Origin: Bactericera cockerelli
Taxonomy: Eukaryota > Arthropoda > Insecta > Hemiptera > Triozidae
Assembly: GCA_024516035.1 (NCBI GenBank)
Contig: CM044958.1
Span: forward strand, 427,566 to 491,565
Length of the DNA stretch: 64,000 nt
Direction: 5' to 3'
Below are positions 30,715-40,533 of the stretch, piece after piece. Below the pieces are notes generated by a model. It was given only the letters and a program-made list of their open reading frames with translations. It did no database searches and was not told where the DNA came from. Numbering within the stretch: the stretch's first letter is position 1; every line of letters starts with the position of its first letter. A program made the translations under genes and the position numbers.

Positions 30715-30957
30715 GGGTGTGATGGATGAGTCAGGAGAACAGTTCGTGGCCTACTTCCTGCCCACGTCAGAGACCCTGGACAAGAGGAAACTGGATGTGC
30801 TCAATAATGTGGAGTATGCGGATGAGCAGGAGTACGACTACAAAATGGCCCGGGAGTACAACTGGAATGTGAAGAGCAAGAGTTGCAAGGGATACGAGGA
30901 GAACTACTTCCTCATTGTGAGGGATGATGCTGTGTACTACAATGAGCTGGAGACCAG
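30715..30957 (+). CDS. PAF1: PAF1 internal exon
   Basis: 81 codons of coding sequence between CTCGCACAG and GTGAGG. The split Arg codon is completed from the previous exon, then [42 protein letters not shown] and VYYNELETR, the most conserved stretch of PAF1. Codon use is GC-richer than the surrounding introns, as expected for a constrained exon. Confidence 0.95.
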
Positions 30958-31647
30958 GTGAGGGATAACAACGAGTTCACTCATGATGCCGTAACTGGCG
31001 AAATGGCCATCTGAAAATAAATAAAAAGTAAAACAAAAAAAGTCAAGTGTCTATCTTCAAATTATTTCGAAGTTATTTTGTCCTTGAAAATAAATAATAA
31101 CAATGCAACCAAGGAATCTCACTGATCGAAGTGACAATGTTTCGTGTTTGTATAAAATGTCAAAAAATGTGTTTAACTTTGTTATAATTTAGGTCCTGAT
31201 ATAATAATTTTAACTAGTATAGAAGATAAAAAATCTGTGCATTTTGATATTTTTTAATTCAACTTATGACGTATTAATGAATTTTAACAACAAAAAAATC
31301 TTTTTTTAAATTAATTCATATTTTCTCGATCTCACATCGTAATTTTTCTATGACAATTTGGAACTTTTGATGCGGCTCGTGTGTCAAATTCAATAATCGT
31401 TCCCCTCTTTTGTAAACTACGTTTTTCTTAATTAATTGTTGACGTGTCCTACGATAAACTGTGTTCGTGTTCTTTGTTGTGTTTATTATTTGGACCAATA
31501 ATTTTAATTTTTTTTTTTTTTTCTATACCTGAAATTGTATGTTTTTCGTGAAACCGTGTTTAATCTTTATTTCTGGATAATCTATACTACACCCAACAGT
31601 ATTCGAACAACTTTTGAAAGATTTTTTAGTCTGAATAATCCTAAAAA

Positions 31648-33186
31648 ATGAGTCTGTCTGCAAACAAATCCATAACCATTCCCATAAAAGATAGATTAAG
31701 AGCAGCATCTAAAAAAACAAACTCAGTGAATGACCCTCAAGCACCAAAAAAGGTCCCAACAGTGAAGACTCCGCCAAATCGGTCTAACATAAAAACTAAA
31801 GACATTAGTGTTGGGAGTAATATTAGAGACACAAGCAAAAGTAAAGATAATTGCACTGTTAGTTCAACTAAAATTAACAAAAATAAATCCCCGAAAAAGT
31901 CAAGCACACCTACACATGTAACTCCACATGCCGCCCCCAAATCTCCCTCAATTAAACAAGTGACAAATAGCTTCAATATTCCTAAAGTATGCAATAGTAC
32001 ATCAACACCTCTCATAACAACAGGTACTCAAACCCAGGGGTGGGATAATGATAATGAACTTATAGTGAAACTAACAATGCAAATATCACAGCAAGAATTT
32101 ACCATCCATGCTTTGAGAGACAAAATCAGTTCACTCGAGGAGTTACTGAAATCCAAAGACACTAAAAATGAACAGACTAATCAGAAAACTTTAGATACTC
32201 ACCAAATCAAGAGCAAGAGTTCAATTTCCTGTCATATTATAGGTGATAGCCACGTGCGGCACCTCAGTGAAAAACTGAAGGAAATGTTACCTCTAGGTAG
32301 CACAACACAAGCAGTGTTTCACCCTGGAGCTGGATTTGAGGAAATCGCAGAAACCCATGCCCAACAACCCAATCTCGTCAAGCCTAAGCCATCCGATGCG
32401 GTGATAGTTATGTGTGGGACTAATGATGTGTGCATCACGCAATGGGAATCCATACAAGAAGCCATTAATAAAATTACAAAAAAATTCCAGCCGTGCCAAT
32501 CTCTCTACTTTATTGGCGTACCACATAGATATGACAATAAAAAACTCAATTACCACATAACTCGCCTTAATAATAAAATTAGGTACTGTGTTAAATCTGT
32601 AAAAATAACCCAAAGCGTTCAATTCATAGACCCCAATAAATTTCTAAAACCAAGTGACTATTCTACTAAAGACAAATTACACTTGAATTATTCTGGAAAA
32701 AACAAACTGTGTAGAAAAATAAGGAATGTCCTCACCCAGACCTCTCCCCCTGCGAACCTCCCCCCTGTGACTTCTGTGCCTGATGATCATCGTGCTTCTC
32801 ACTTTGAAACGTTACCTGAGATCGAGAACCTCATAGAATTGGATGATGATTCTACATTCTCTGTGGACCCCCCACTCTTCTCTGATTCTACTGTTAATAA
32901 TACTGTATTACTGGCTGACCCGTCAGAATCACTTCTCGACACCCCAAACTTTCCTCAACGTGTCAATGATATTCTTCTAAGTGAGAGTCACTCACCTATG
33001 TACAGATTGACAAATCTCACACATAGTTTCTCAAATGTATTTCATAGCAGTCCCTTGCCTGTAACTGACGCCTCCCTAGAAACCCCAACAATTATGCAGA
33101 GTGGAAAACTTACTGAAACTGTAAATGGTCTTCGACCCAAAACAAACATAAATTTCAACAAACAGGGCCCAACTTCCAACACTTAA
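31648..33186 (+). CDS. LINE ORF1 with SGNH-type esterase domain
   Basis: 512 codons, intact. The N-terminal ~130 residues are basic and low-complexity (Lys/Ser/Thr/Pro); a coiled coil is likely at ~133-172 (LTMQISQQEFTIHALRDKIS). An SGNH hydrolase fold follows: GDSH at 199-202, GTND at 257-260, and a C-terminal DxxH (DKLH, 342-345), giving Ser-Asp-His. The last ~130 residues are acidic/serine-rich. ORF1 esterases are known in CR1/L2-group LINEs, where they may bind lipid or RNA; there is no gag-like CCHC knuckle here. Confidence 0.85.
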   Translation: MSLSANKSITIPIKDRLRAASKKTNSVNDPQAPKKVPTVKTPPNRSNIKTKDISVGSNIRDTSKSKDNCTVSSTKINKNKSPKKSSTPTHVTPHAAPKSPSIKQVTNSFNIPKVCNSTSTPLITTGTQTQGWDNDNELIVKLTMQISQQEFTIHALRDKISSLEELLKSKDTKNEQTNQKTLDTHQIKSKSSISCHIIGDSHVRHLSEKLKEMLPLGSTTQAVFHPGAGFEEIAETHAQQPNLVKPKPSDAVIVMCGTNDVCITQWESIQEAINKITKKFQPCQSLYFIGVPHRYDNKKLNYHITRLNNKIRYCVKSVKITQSVQFIDPNKFLKPSDYSTKDKLHLNYSGKNKLCRKIRNVLTQTSPPANLPPVTSVPDDHRASHFETLPEIENLIELDDDSTFSVDPPLFSDSTVNNTVLLADPSESLLDTPNFPQRVNDILLSESHSPMYRLTNLTHSFSNVFHSSPLPVTDASLETPTIMQSGKLTETVNGLRPKTNINFNKQGPTSNT

Positions 33187-33257
33187 CCACTTTAACTGGC
33201 ACACATGCCAAGGGTTCGACTCCCTCTGGTGGTAATTTACTGAATTCCAACAACGTT

Positions 33258-33866
33258 TTGACGCTATTCCATTTAAATATTAGCTCCCTAAGAAATAAGA
33301 TAAATATGTTAGAAGCGTTTTTACTAGGACATAAACCACAGCCACAAGTAGTCTGCATTACAGAACACTGGTTATCACGTGGTGATGAAATTTATTGTAA
33401 CATGCAAGATTATAACGTAGTAACATCCCGCTCACGGTCATTATCACGCAATAATATTTCACACGGGGGAGTGTTAATATATCTCAAGAAAAGCTCGGAT
33501 TTCAAATTTAAAATTCTAGACCAGCTGGAATCTCTCGCGAAAGATTCGGTATGTGAGTTAACTGGAATTAAATTAACGGAATATAATATCCTAATTGTTG
33601 TTGTTTATAGAACCCCTGAACAAAGTAATTTGCAACAATTTCTTAGTATATTTGAAAAAATGCTGTCTACGTATGGCCTGGACCATAAACTATGTATTTG
33701 TGGTGATATAAATATTCATCTTAATAATCATCATAACCCAGAGACCATGGCATTTCTTAACCTGATCACGTCTTATGGCTTCATACAAACCACTATGCAA
33801 CCTACAAGACTCGATAACTGTATAGATAACATATTTATTAATTTTAACATTGATGATTTTTTCCGC
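33258..33866 (+). CDS. LINE ORF2, endonuclease N-terminal part
   Basis: AP-endonuclease-like domain: HLNISSLRNKI, CITEHWL (catalytic Glu), VVVYRTP, CGDINIHL (Asp/Asn) and LDNCIDNIF. The frame then slips in a T6 run at about 33,856-33,861; the remaining SDH block is in the following frame. The start at 33,258 is 72 bp after ORF1. Confidence 0.85.
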
Positions 33867-36051
33867 GGCTGTCTTCGATTTAGGTTACTCTGACCATTCA
33901 GCTCAATTAGTAAGTGTTCCTATGCCTTATTTTTCTAGCCATCATACCAAACTAATAAAAACAAGGCCCATTACTGAGGCAGGCAAATTATGTTTTCGCA
34001 ATATTGTAATGCAACTGGATTGGAGTTTTATCTCCGAGAGCAATAAATGTGTCGATGAAAAATTCGAAATTTTCCAAAATAATCTTTCCGATGCGGCAAA
34101 AATTGCGTTCATTGAAAAAACAAAAATACAGAAGCCTAATTTAGGTACTGGTTGTTCTGCTTTTAATTTTACTCCTGAATTGAAACAGCTGCGGAGGGAT
34201 TTACACAAAATCGCACGTCTGTACAAAACCTCTCCTTCCGCGGAACTTGCTATAAGAAAGAGTACTGTTAGGAAAAAATATAGAAGTCAACTGACAAAAG
34301 CAAAAAAACAGGCAAATGATGGACGTATGGAGCGCTCCGCTAATCCCAACAAAACAGCGTGGGAAATAATCAAGCAGAATAGTGCGAGGGAAAATCCTGC
34401 TGTTAACAGTAAAATAACTCCAGATGAGTTTAATAAAAACTTCAGCGAGGCACCACTGACGATTATTAACGCTTTACCACCCTCAGACACTGACCCGCGG
34501 GATCTAATCACTAAAGTAGACGTCACACATATAGACGAGAAATTCTCCTTACAAGAAGTAACCACTGATACAGTAAAAAATGCCATGGCCTCTTTAGCTA
34601 GGAAAAAGGGTAGAGATATTTATGGTCTCAATCTTGATATACTTTTGTGCATATGTGACCTTACCGCGCCTGTGCTGGCTAACCTCATTAATCTTTGCTT
34701 CAGAGAATCTACTTTCCCTAACTGCCTCAAAACTGGCTTAATACACCCTGTTTTCAAAAAAGGAGAAAGAAATAAGCCATCAAATTATCGACCAATTTCG
34801 ATTTTACCTATTCTGGGAAAAATAATAGAAAGAATCATTGCAGATCAAATCACACAATATATCGCATATTATAATATTTTTTCGTCCTCTCAGTTTGGAT
34901 TCAGGAAAACTCTTTCCACAACGGATGCGGTTAATTTTTTTAACACATTTATTTCTGATAGCTTTAATAAAAATGCATACACCTACGCTACCATGTGCGA
35001 CCTTTCCAGGGCATTCGAGCTGTTAAATCATGATATATTGTTACTTAAACTTTCACATTATAAATTCCAACCCTCCAGCATTATTTTTTTGAAATCTTAT
35101 CTCGAAAATAGGGTACACATTGTGAAATTGAATGAACATCTCTCAGACCCTCAAAGAGTTAATACAGGAATAGCCACCGGTTCCATATTGGGGCCGTTGA
35201 TGTTCCTACTCTATATCAACGATTTACCATCAAATCTACCCACCTACGGAAAAGCCACCATTTTCGCGGATGACTCTACGTTATACGTAGAGGATAAAAA
35301 CGAAGCTGAGGCAGTTAGAAAAGGGGACATAGTTCTGTCATATGCACAGGCGTGGTTCGATGCAAATAGATTGCACCTAAATCGGAATAAAACTCAAAGA
35401 ATTATGATAAGTCTTAAAAAGATATCTGTCCCACATAACCCAACATCTGTCAAGTTACTAGGCTTCTACGTTGACCCTCACTTAAATTGGCAATCCCATA
35501 TTAATTACGTTTCCAACCTTTTAAGCAGTAGAATCTTTCTTTTACGGCGGTTGCAGAAAGAAGTGTCTCCCCCAATATTAAAAAATGCTTACTATGGGCT
35601 TATTCACTCAATCATTTCCTATGGTGTTTTGTTGTGGGGCCACACTTCAAGCTCTCAGCAACTTTTTATAATTCAGAAATGCGCCGTACGCTTAATTAGT
35701 TATGCCAAGAGCAGGGACCATGCTAAGCCTTTATTTATAAATCAAGGTATCTTGACACTCCCATCATTATTCATTCTTAGATGTCTGCTAAGTGTCAAGA
35801 ACAACCTTTCCAATTACCGAACTCCAGATACTTTTCACTCGTACAATACCCGCAACAAACAAAATCTTATACCTATACGACACCGCGTAAATGCAGCTAG
35901 AAATGGTAGTAACTATCACGGAGTGAAGTTCTATAACAAACTACCCAATAACATCCGAGAATTACCAGATGGAGCATTCAAATTATACATCGAAGACTAT
36001 CTACTTAAAAAAGCATTTTATTCCATTGAAGAGTTCTCTATTCCGATTTAG
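33850..36051 (+). CDS. LINE ORF2, endonuclease C-term and reverse transcriptase
   Basis: Frame of 733 codons. It opens with the last endonuclease motif (YSDHSAQLV). RT blocks follow: FKKGERNKPSNYRPISIL, SQFGFRKTLSTTDAV, CDLSRAFELLNHDIL, GSILGPLMFLLYINDLP and FADD at residues 472-475. The C-terminal ~200 residues lack RNase H. This layout, an AP endonuclease, RT without RNase H and an ORF1 esterase, fits the CR1/L2 side of the Jockey group. Only the T-run slip separates it from the upstream endonuclease half, so the element could be intact in the real genome. Confidence 0.88.
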   Translation: MMIFSAAVFDLGYSDHSAQLVSVPMPYFSSHHTKLIKTRPITEAGKLCFRNIVMQLDWSFISESNKCVDEKFEIFQNNLSDAAKIAFIEKTKIQKPNLGTGCSAFNFTPELKQLRRDLHKIARLYKTSPSAELAIRKSTVRKKYRSQLTKAKKQANDGRMERSANPNKTAWEIIKQNSARENPAVNSKITPDEFNKNFSEAPLTIINALPPSDTDPRDLITKVDVTHIDEKFSLQEVTTDTVKNAMASLARKKGRDIYGLNLDILLCICDLTAPVLANLINLCFRESTFPNCLKTGLIHPVFKKGERNKPSNYRPISILPILGKIIERIIADQITQYIAYYNIFSSSQFGFRKTLSTTDAVNFFNTFISDSFNKNAYTYATMCDLSRAFELLNHDILLLKLSHYKFQPSSIIFLKSYLENRVHIVKLNEHLSDPQRVNTGIATGSILGPLMFLLYINDLPSNLPTYGKATIFADDSTLYVEDKNEAEAVRKGDIVLSYAQAWFDANRLHLNRNKTQRIMISLKKISVPHNPTSVKLLGFYVDPHLNWQSHINYVSNLLSSRIFLLRRLQKEVSPPILKNAYYGLIHSIISYGVLLWGHTSSSQQLFIIQKCAVRLISYAKSRDHAKPLFINQGILTLPSLFILRCLLSVKNNLSNYRTPDTFHSYNTRNKQNLIPIRHRVNAARNGSNYHGVKFYNKLPNNIRELPDGAFKLYIEDYLLKKAFYSIEEFSIPI

Positions 36052-36125
36052 TGCAAATAATTAGTAAAAATAATTATGATTTTATTGTGTATTAATTATA
36101 TAATCCTATAAACAATTACCTATTA

Positions 36126-36322
36126 TCTCTCTCTCTCTCTCTCTCACCTTTTCTTTCTCATCGCTTTCTCTCTTTCTTCTTCTCTTCTCTCTTTCTCCTT
36201 TTCTTCTCCTCCTCTCTTCTCCCTCTCTCTCCCTCCCTCCTCTCCCTCTCTCTCCTCCCTCCTCTCTCTCTCCCTCCCTCTCTCTTCCTCCTTCTCTCCC
36301 TCTCCTTCTCTCTCTCCCTTTC

Positions 36323-36353
<31 letters not shown>

Positions 36354-36424
36354 TACTCTTTTTCTCTCTCTCTCCCTCTTTTTTTTTTCTCTCTCTCCCT
36401 CTTTTTCTTTCTCTCTCTCCCTTT

Positions 36425-36480
<56 letters not shown>
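36126..36480 (+). repeat. ~350-bp pyrimidine (CT)n tract
   Basis: Almost only C and T, with rare A/G interruptions near 36,147, 36,160 and 36,354. It lies in the 3' UTR of the LINE. Such polypyrimidine/polypurine mirror-rich DNA can form triplexes. Confidence 0.9.
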
Positions 36481-36597
36481 GTTATTCTTGTGTATAAGTA
36501 TTTTAAGTTTAATTTTAATGTATTTTGTTTTTTATAATTTTATTATGTAACATACAAACAATTTGAATAAATTGAAGTATATTTTGAAAAAAATAAT

Positions 36598-36636
<39 letters not shown>
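36598..36636 (+). repeat. long poly-T run
   Basis: About 38 T residues; length uncertain in long-read data. Confidence 0.8.
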
Positions 36637-36642
<6 letters not shown>

Positions 36643-36904
36643 TAAACTAACTTTTTTTTTTACTTAACTGTTAGTTATTGTGAATTTAGATATTTTTCAT
36701 CATTTTCTTTAAATTTTAATTAACCATTAACATTTTAATATTTTTTTTGTATTGTGTTTTAATGTATAATGGGCTCTGCTCGTAAATAAATGAATCGGTA
36801 CACCCGATAATTACTATTACTAAGAAACTTGTGCTTAAGATTGTTTCAAAAGGCAATATTTTCTTCAACGTTATAATTTAAAGAGAAATAAAAAATGTTT
36901 TTTT

Positions 36905-37320
36905 TTGTGTTATTATATCACAATTTTAGAGGGTAGCGCAGAATCATAGGACTTTACCACTTTAATTTACAATATCTTATATTATTTTTTTTTGCCTAAG
37001 ATTCTGCCACTGGTCGCTGCTTCACATTAAAGCAGCTACTCATTTTTCCTCACGAGGTATGAGTGGACTCCGAACATCCAAGTACAGAGCAGAAAAAATC
37101 CTCCCCCGCTGCGAATCGAACCCAGGTTTTCAACGTTATAATATGTATAAAGAGTAATAAATGTTTTTTTTGTGTTTTATATCACAATTTTAGTGGGTAG
37201 TGCAGAATTATAGAAATTTCGTATTTACATCAGTATTTAATATTCTATTTTCGCTGCAACTACTAATTTTTCCTAAGGTATGAGTGGACCCCAAACATTC
37301 AAGTACAGAGCAAAATAATT
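36905..37320 (-). repeat. two tandem SINE family E copies
   Basis: A full copy at 36,905-37,135 (GGTAGCGCAGAATCATAGGA, CTGCCACTGGTCGCTGCT, GAGGTATGAGTGGACTCCGA, GCGAATCGAACCCAGGT) is followed by a partial one at 37,180-37,320 that repeats the first blocks and CAAGTACAGAGCA. The shared CAACGTTATAAT...TTTTTGTGTTTTATATC flank precedes both. Confidence 0.7.
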
Positions 37321-37451
37321 GTTATAATGTCTCCTCTTATAATTCCAATTCCTTATATTTTACTACATTACAAAAAATGTACTATAAATAATAATTATAT
37401 GAATTATTTAGAAATAGTGAAATTTGTTGACTGAAGTTGAGTAAAAATTAC

Positions 37452-37640
37452 CCCATTACATTACATTATTTCTGGGGGTCTTTTCTAAAAAACAAAAGAA
37501 ATTCCTATGCGCCGCCTTCATTATTTAGAACTATTGCTCACTTTTCACTTTTGAATACATCTGCTCCCCTTAGGAAGTTTAGTAAGTGTTCCCCATACCC
37601 CATTATTTTAACAAGAGGAAATTCTTACTCTGAAAGATTC
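37452..37640 (-). mobile_element. reverse copy of the retroposon nested in the Ty3 element
   Basis: Starts with (CATTA)n and CTGGGGGTCTTTTCTAAA, then GAAATTCCTATG, CATTATTTAGAACTATTGC and TTAGTAAGTGTT. It is the reverse complement of the 3' end of 24,212-25,027 and so confirms that insertion as a dispersed family. Confidence 0.65.
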
Positions 37641-37741
37641 CAAGTCAAGATTATTATTCGAAAGTATAAATACTTAGACGACCGGCATGGTTTTTCGTGA
37701 ATTCTCTTGTGGGACCGGCGATAGTACGGCTATCCGACCCC

Positions 37742-37824
37742 GTGTACCACCGGTGGTACACCCGGTCCATTCCGTACGAACGTGCGTGTACCACCGGTGG
37801 TACACCCGGTCGTCTACGTGTTAA
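37742..37824. mobile_element. two perfect 20-bp palindromes next to TTAA; possible piggyBac-type end
   Basis: GTGTACCACCGGTGGTACAC occurs at 37,742-37,761 and again at 37,786-37,805, each followed by CCGGTC. The second continues CGTCTACGTG to a TTAA at 37,821-37,824. Palindromic subterminal repeats next to TTAA would suit the end of a piggyBac- or Kolobok-like element (TTAA target), but no transposase or opposite end was seen. It lies ~45 bp upstream of a PAF1 splice acceptor. Confidence 0.4.
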
Positions 37825-37867
37825 GTAAATTTTGCAATTTTTTCAACTATTATCTTTGTTTTCGCAG

Positions 37868-38097
37868 GGTGCGTCTCAGCAAGCGACGTCAGAAGGTGGG
37901 GGCAGCCCCGAACAACACCCGCCTCGTGGTGACCCACAGGCCTCTGAACGCGACAGAGTTCCGCATCCAGAGACTCAGGGAGAAGTTCCTGGAGCCTCCC
38001 AATGAGGAGGAAGAGGAGGAGGAGGAAGAAGAGGAGGAGGAGGAGGAGGCAGAAGAGGTTGCAGCAGACACACAGGAGGGGGACACCACGGCAGCGA
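37868..38097 (+). CDS. PAF1: PAF1 internal exon with Glu-rich tract
   Basis: Acceptor TTTTCGCAG, donor GTGAGT, ending in phase 1. It encodes VRLSKRRQKVGAAPNNTRLVV, continuing YNELETR as in the family, then a run of about 18 glutamates from (GAG/GAA)n at ~38,003-38,055, equivalent to the acidic tract of PAF1. The open frame runs past the donor but is intronic there. Confidence 0.92.
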
Positions 38098-38190
38098 GTG
38101 AGTCATTTTTTACTGATTTTTTTTTCTCTCATGAATTAAAAAAAAGATCGAGGTGTTTGTGTTATAATGTCACATTTTTTTTTTTTTTTT

Positions 38191-38350
38191 TTACCGACCT
38201 CAGTAGCTTGATCGATAAGGCGGCGGACTTGTAACCCGGAGGTCGGTGGTTCAAGTCCCGGTTTCAGCGTAGATTTAGTAAAGCGAGTTTGAGTAGTTGT
38301 GATATCACGAAAGTGATTAACACAAATATGATAACTTTAAAATGTCACAT
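38191..38350 (+). repeat. SINE family F copy, well preserved
   Basis: CCGACCTCAGTAGCTTGATCGATAAGG (A box) and GTCGGTGGTTCAAGTCCCGG (B box), body AAGCGAGTTTGAGTAG and TATCACGAAAGTGATTAACA. Located in the last PAF1 intron. Confidence 0.75.
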
Positions 38351-38509
38351 TTTTTTGTGGGTAGTATTACAATTATCCAACCCTTACAAGCCAGGCTAGC
38401 TTGCAGTTTCCTAAGGGTTTAATGGCTTATAAAGAAAAAGTCCAAGTCCTCATGAGGTTGATCGTACATAGAAATACCGATGTGGTTCAGGACGAGCCAA
38501 CTTTAAAAT

Positions 38510-38678
38510 AAAATTAGCTGGAGACCATTTGTAATGGCGTCACTGGTCGTTGCCCACTCTACAACTACTCCGATTGTCCTCATGAGGCTACGATTCGGCC
38601 CCGACAAAGTGCAGAGCCAAAAAAAAATCTGACCCCGCCGGGATTCGAACCTGGGTCACCTGGATAACAAAGCCGAGC
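38510..38678 (-). repeat. SINE family D copy
   Basis: Reverse orientation: GCGTCACTGGTCGTTGCC, CGGGATTCGAACCTGGGT (B box) and GGCCCCGACAAAGTGCAGAGCC; compare 11,349-11,800. Confidence 0.6.
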
Positions 38679-39210
38679 AATTTTGTTCAATAAATAAAAC
38701 CAACAGCATATTTCTTAATAATTATGCAAAAAAAAATCTTTTTCGTGGTGAAGTTTCTTCATGCACAAAAAAATTTCTATCAATTAATTGAATTTTTTTT
38801 CCCTGTGGATGTTGATTATGATTGTATTGATTGTCACGTGTTTTTTTTTTTTTTTTTATAGGAAGAGCAGGTAAATCTTATATTAATTCAAGACGAACAC
38901 CAAAGACTGCCTGTCTTTGATGAACAGTGTGAGTTTTTTAAGCGGAAATTGGTGCTTAATACCCACGAAAGTCCTCCTCTCCCCCTAAGAACACTTGACC
39001 CCGGAACCGTTCATAGAACATTACATCGGTTGTCAGGTGCTTTAGGATCAACTTTGTGATACCTGTTGGACATTTCGAGAGGCTCTATCTTCTTTCTCTT
39101 TACTATTTATTATCTTTTTAATCATTTTCTCTATATTCTTCCAGCTTTCTTCTCTTCTTAGCATCTTTTCTATTATATTGTCTTACGTGTTGTATTATCT
39201 ATGCATCCAG

Positions 39211-40390
39211 GAACTTCGGATACAGAAGACAAGCGTAGCTCTCGCGCCTCGTCTCGCTCTCGCTCTCGCTCCAAATCTCCTAAGAGATCAAGGTCCGGCT
39301 CAGCAAGCTCTCGAGGCAGCAACAAGTCAGCAGCTAGTAACAGATCACGCTCCGGCAGTCCAGCGAGGAGCAAGTCAGGAAGTCCAGCTAGGAGTAAGTC
39401 AGGAAGTCCTGCTAGGAGTAAGTCAGGAAGTCCTGCTAGGAGTAAGTCAGGAAGTCCAGCTAGGAGTAAGTCAGGAAGTCCTGCTAGGAGTAAGTCAGGA
39501 AGTCCTGCTAGGAGTAAGTCAGGAAGTCCTGCGAGAAGTAAATCTGGAAGTCCTACAAGAAGTAAATCAGGCAGTCCGGCCAGAAGTAAATCAGGAAGTC
39601 CAGCCCGTAGTGAACGTTCGGCTAAGAGTGCTCGCAGTAGCAGGTCTGGCTCGCCCGCCGGCAGCGAGAAGTCTCGCCGCTCGAGAAGTCCGGCCAGTTC
39701 TCGCTCTGCGTACAGTAGCCGCTCGCCGACGCCAGAGAATAGTCCGGCTGCGAGCCAGAAGTCCGGCGGCGGACGTGCTAAGAGTGTGGCAAGAAGCACT
39801 TCTCGGAGTGGGAGTGAAGCTTCAGGCAGGTCCAGTCGGTCCCCTAGCCAAGCCAGGTCCAACAGATCCGCCAGCCAAGCAAGGTCGAATAGGTCGCCAA
39901 GTCAAGCCAGGTCGAGTCGATCCCCCAGCCAAGCTAGATCTAGTAGATCTCCAAGCCAAGCAAGATCTAGTAGATCTCCCAGCCAAGCAAGGTCTAATAG
40001 ATCTGCTAGCCATGCTAGATCTAGCAGGTCTCCAAGCCATGCTAGATCTAGCAGGTCTCCAAGCCGTGCTAGATCTAGCAGGTCTCCAAGCCATGCTAGA
40101 TCTAGCAGGTCTCCGAGTCGCGCTAGATCTAGTAGATCTCCAAGCCAGGCTGGGGTCTAGCAGAGGCACTAGCCCAGCAGGCAGCGAAAGATCCCGATCT
40201 CAGAGTCGTGCAAGATCGGAAAGTAGACCTCCTACTGATCGTTCAAGGTCTCAAAGTCGCGCGCGATCCGTGAGCCAAGCCCCTAGTGATGGGTCTAAGG
40301 GGCCGCGCAGCTAGCCAGTCGGGGAGTGAGAAGTCGCGCAGTAGTGGAAGTGGGTCTTCCAGCAGTGACAGTGGGTCAGACACGGACTGA
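39211..40390 (+). CDS. PAF1: PAF1 last exon, SR-repeat tail with two apparent frameshifts
   Basis: Acceptor ATGCATCCAG; the split codon from the previous exon gives frame TSDTEDKRSSR. A 24-bp DNA repeat encodes ~10 copies of ARSKSGSP (39,361-39,600). After a spacer, ~12 copies of a ~30-bp repeat encode SQARSSRSP variants (39,840-40,150). The frame meets TAG at 40,158, but the +1 frame carries on with SR-rich sequence (TSPAGSERSRSQSRARSE) and from ~40,300 a further +1 frame gives an acidic serine end (GSGSSSSDSGSDTD) stopping at 40,388, as expected for a PAF1 C-terminus. Both shifts sit at GGGG runs. Confidence 0.85.
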
Positions 40391-40479
40391 GCTGGAGAAT
40401 ATCCTGTACCTATATATTTTATATTTCATCACATAAAATATATATGACCTGTTTGACTGCTGGAGTAAAGGGACTTTTC

Positions 40480-40533
40480 AGTCTTTTCACCTCGGCAGTA
40501 TAAACAAGGTATATTCTATTCTATTCTATTCTA
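40480..40533 (+). repeat. SINE family B-like 3' end with (ATTCT)n tail
   Basis: CACCTCGGCAGTATAAACAAGG resembles the family B terminus, then a four-unit ATTCT repeat. Only the 3' end remains. It lies in or just after the PAF1 3' UTR. Confidence 0.5.

Larger units (their letters stand above)
31050..36810 (+). mobile_element. near full-length CR1/Jockey-group LINE
   Basis: ORF1 and ORF2 in order with a plausible 5' UTR of unknown start (boundary near 31,050 is a guess). The 3' UTR carries a long pyrimidine tract and ends near GGGCTCTGCTCGTAAATAAA (about 36,770-36,795). No poly-A-flanked target duplication could be identified. Sense orientation in PAF1 means PAF1 pre-mRNA includes the whole LINE. 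Confidence 0.75.
30958..37867 (+). other. 6.9-kb PAF1 intron loaded with retroelements
   Basis: GT at 30,958 and AG at 37,866-37,867. It holds a sense LINE (about 31,050-36,800), SINE E copies, a reverse copy of the retroposon nested in the Ty3 element, and a pair of long palindromes. Confidence 0.85.

Noticed and set aside
36126..36480. Regulatory polypyrimidine element specific to PAF1
   Set aside because: It lies inside the LINE 3' UTR, so it most likely arrived with or expanded within the element.
39173..39862. 229-codon minus-strand frame of PDLLLAGL repeats
   Set aside because: It is the antisense shadow of the 24-bp PAF1 coding minisatellite; the sense frame continues a conserved PAF1 exon.
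39178..40314. 378-codon plus frame through the SR exon (QEVLLGVSQEV repeats)
   Set aside because: It is an out-of-frame reading of the minisatellite; only its last ~50 codons after 40,150 carry PAF1 sense.
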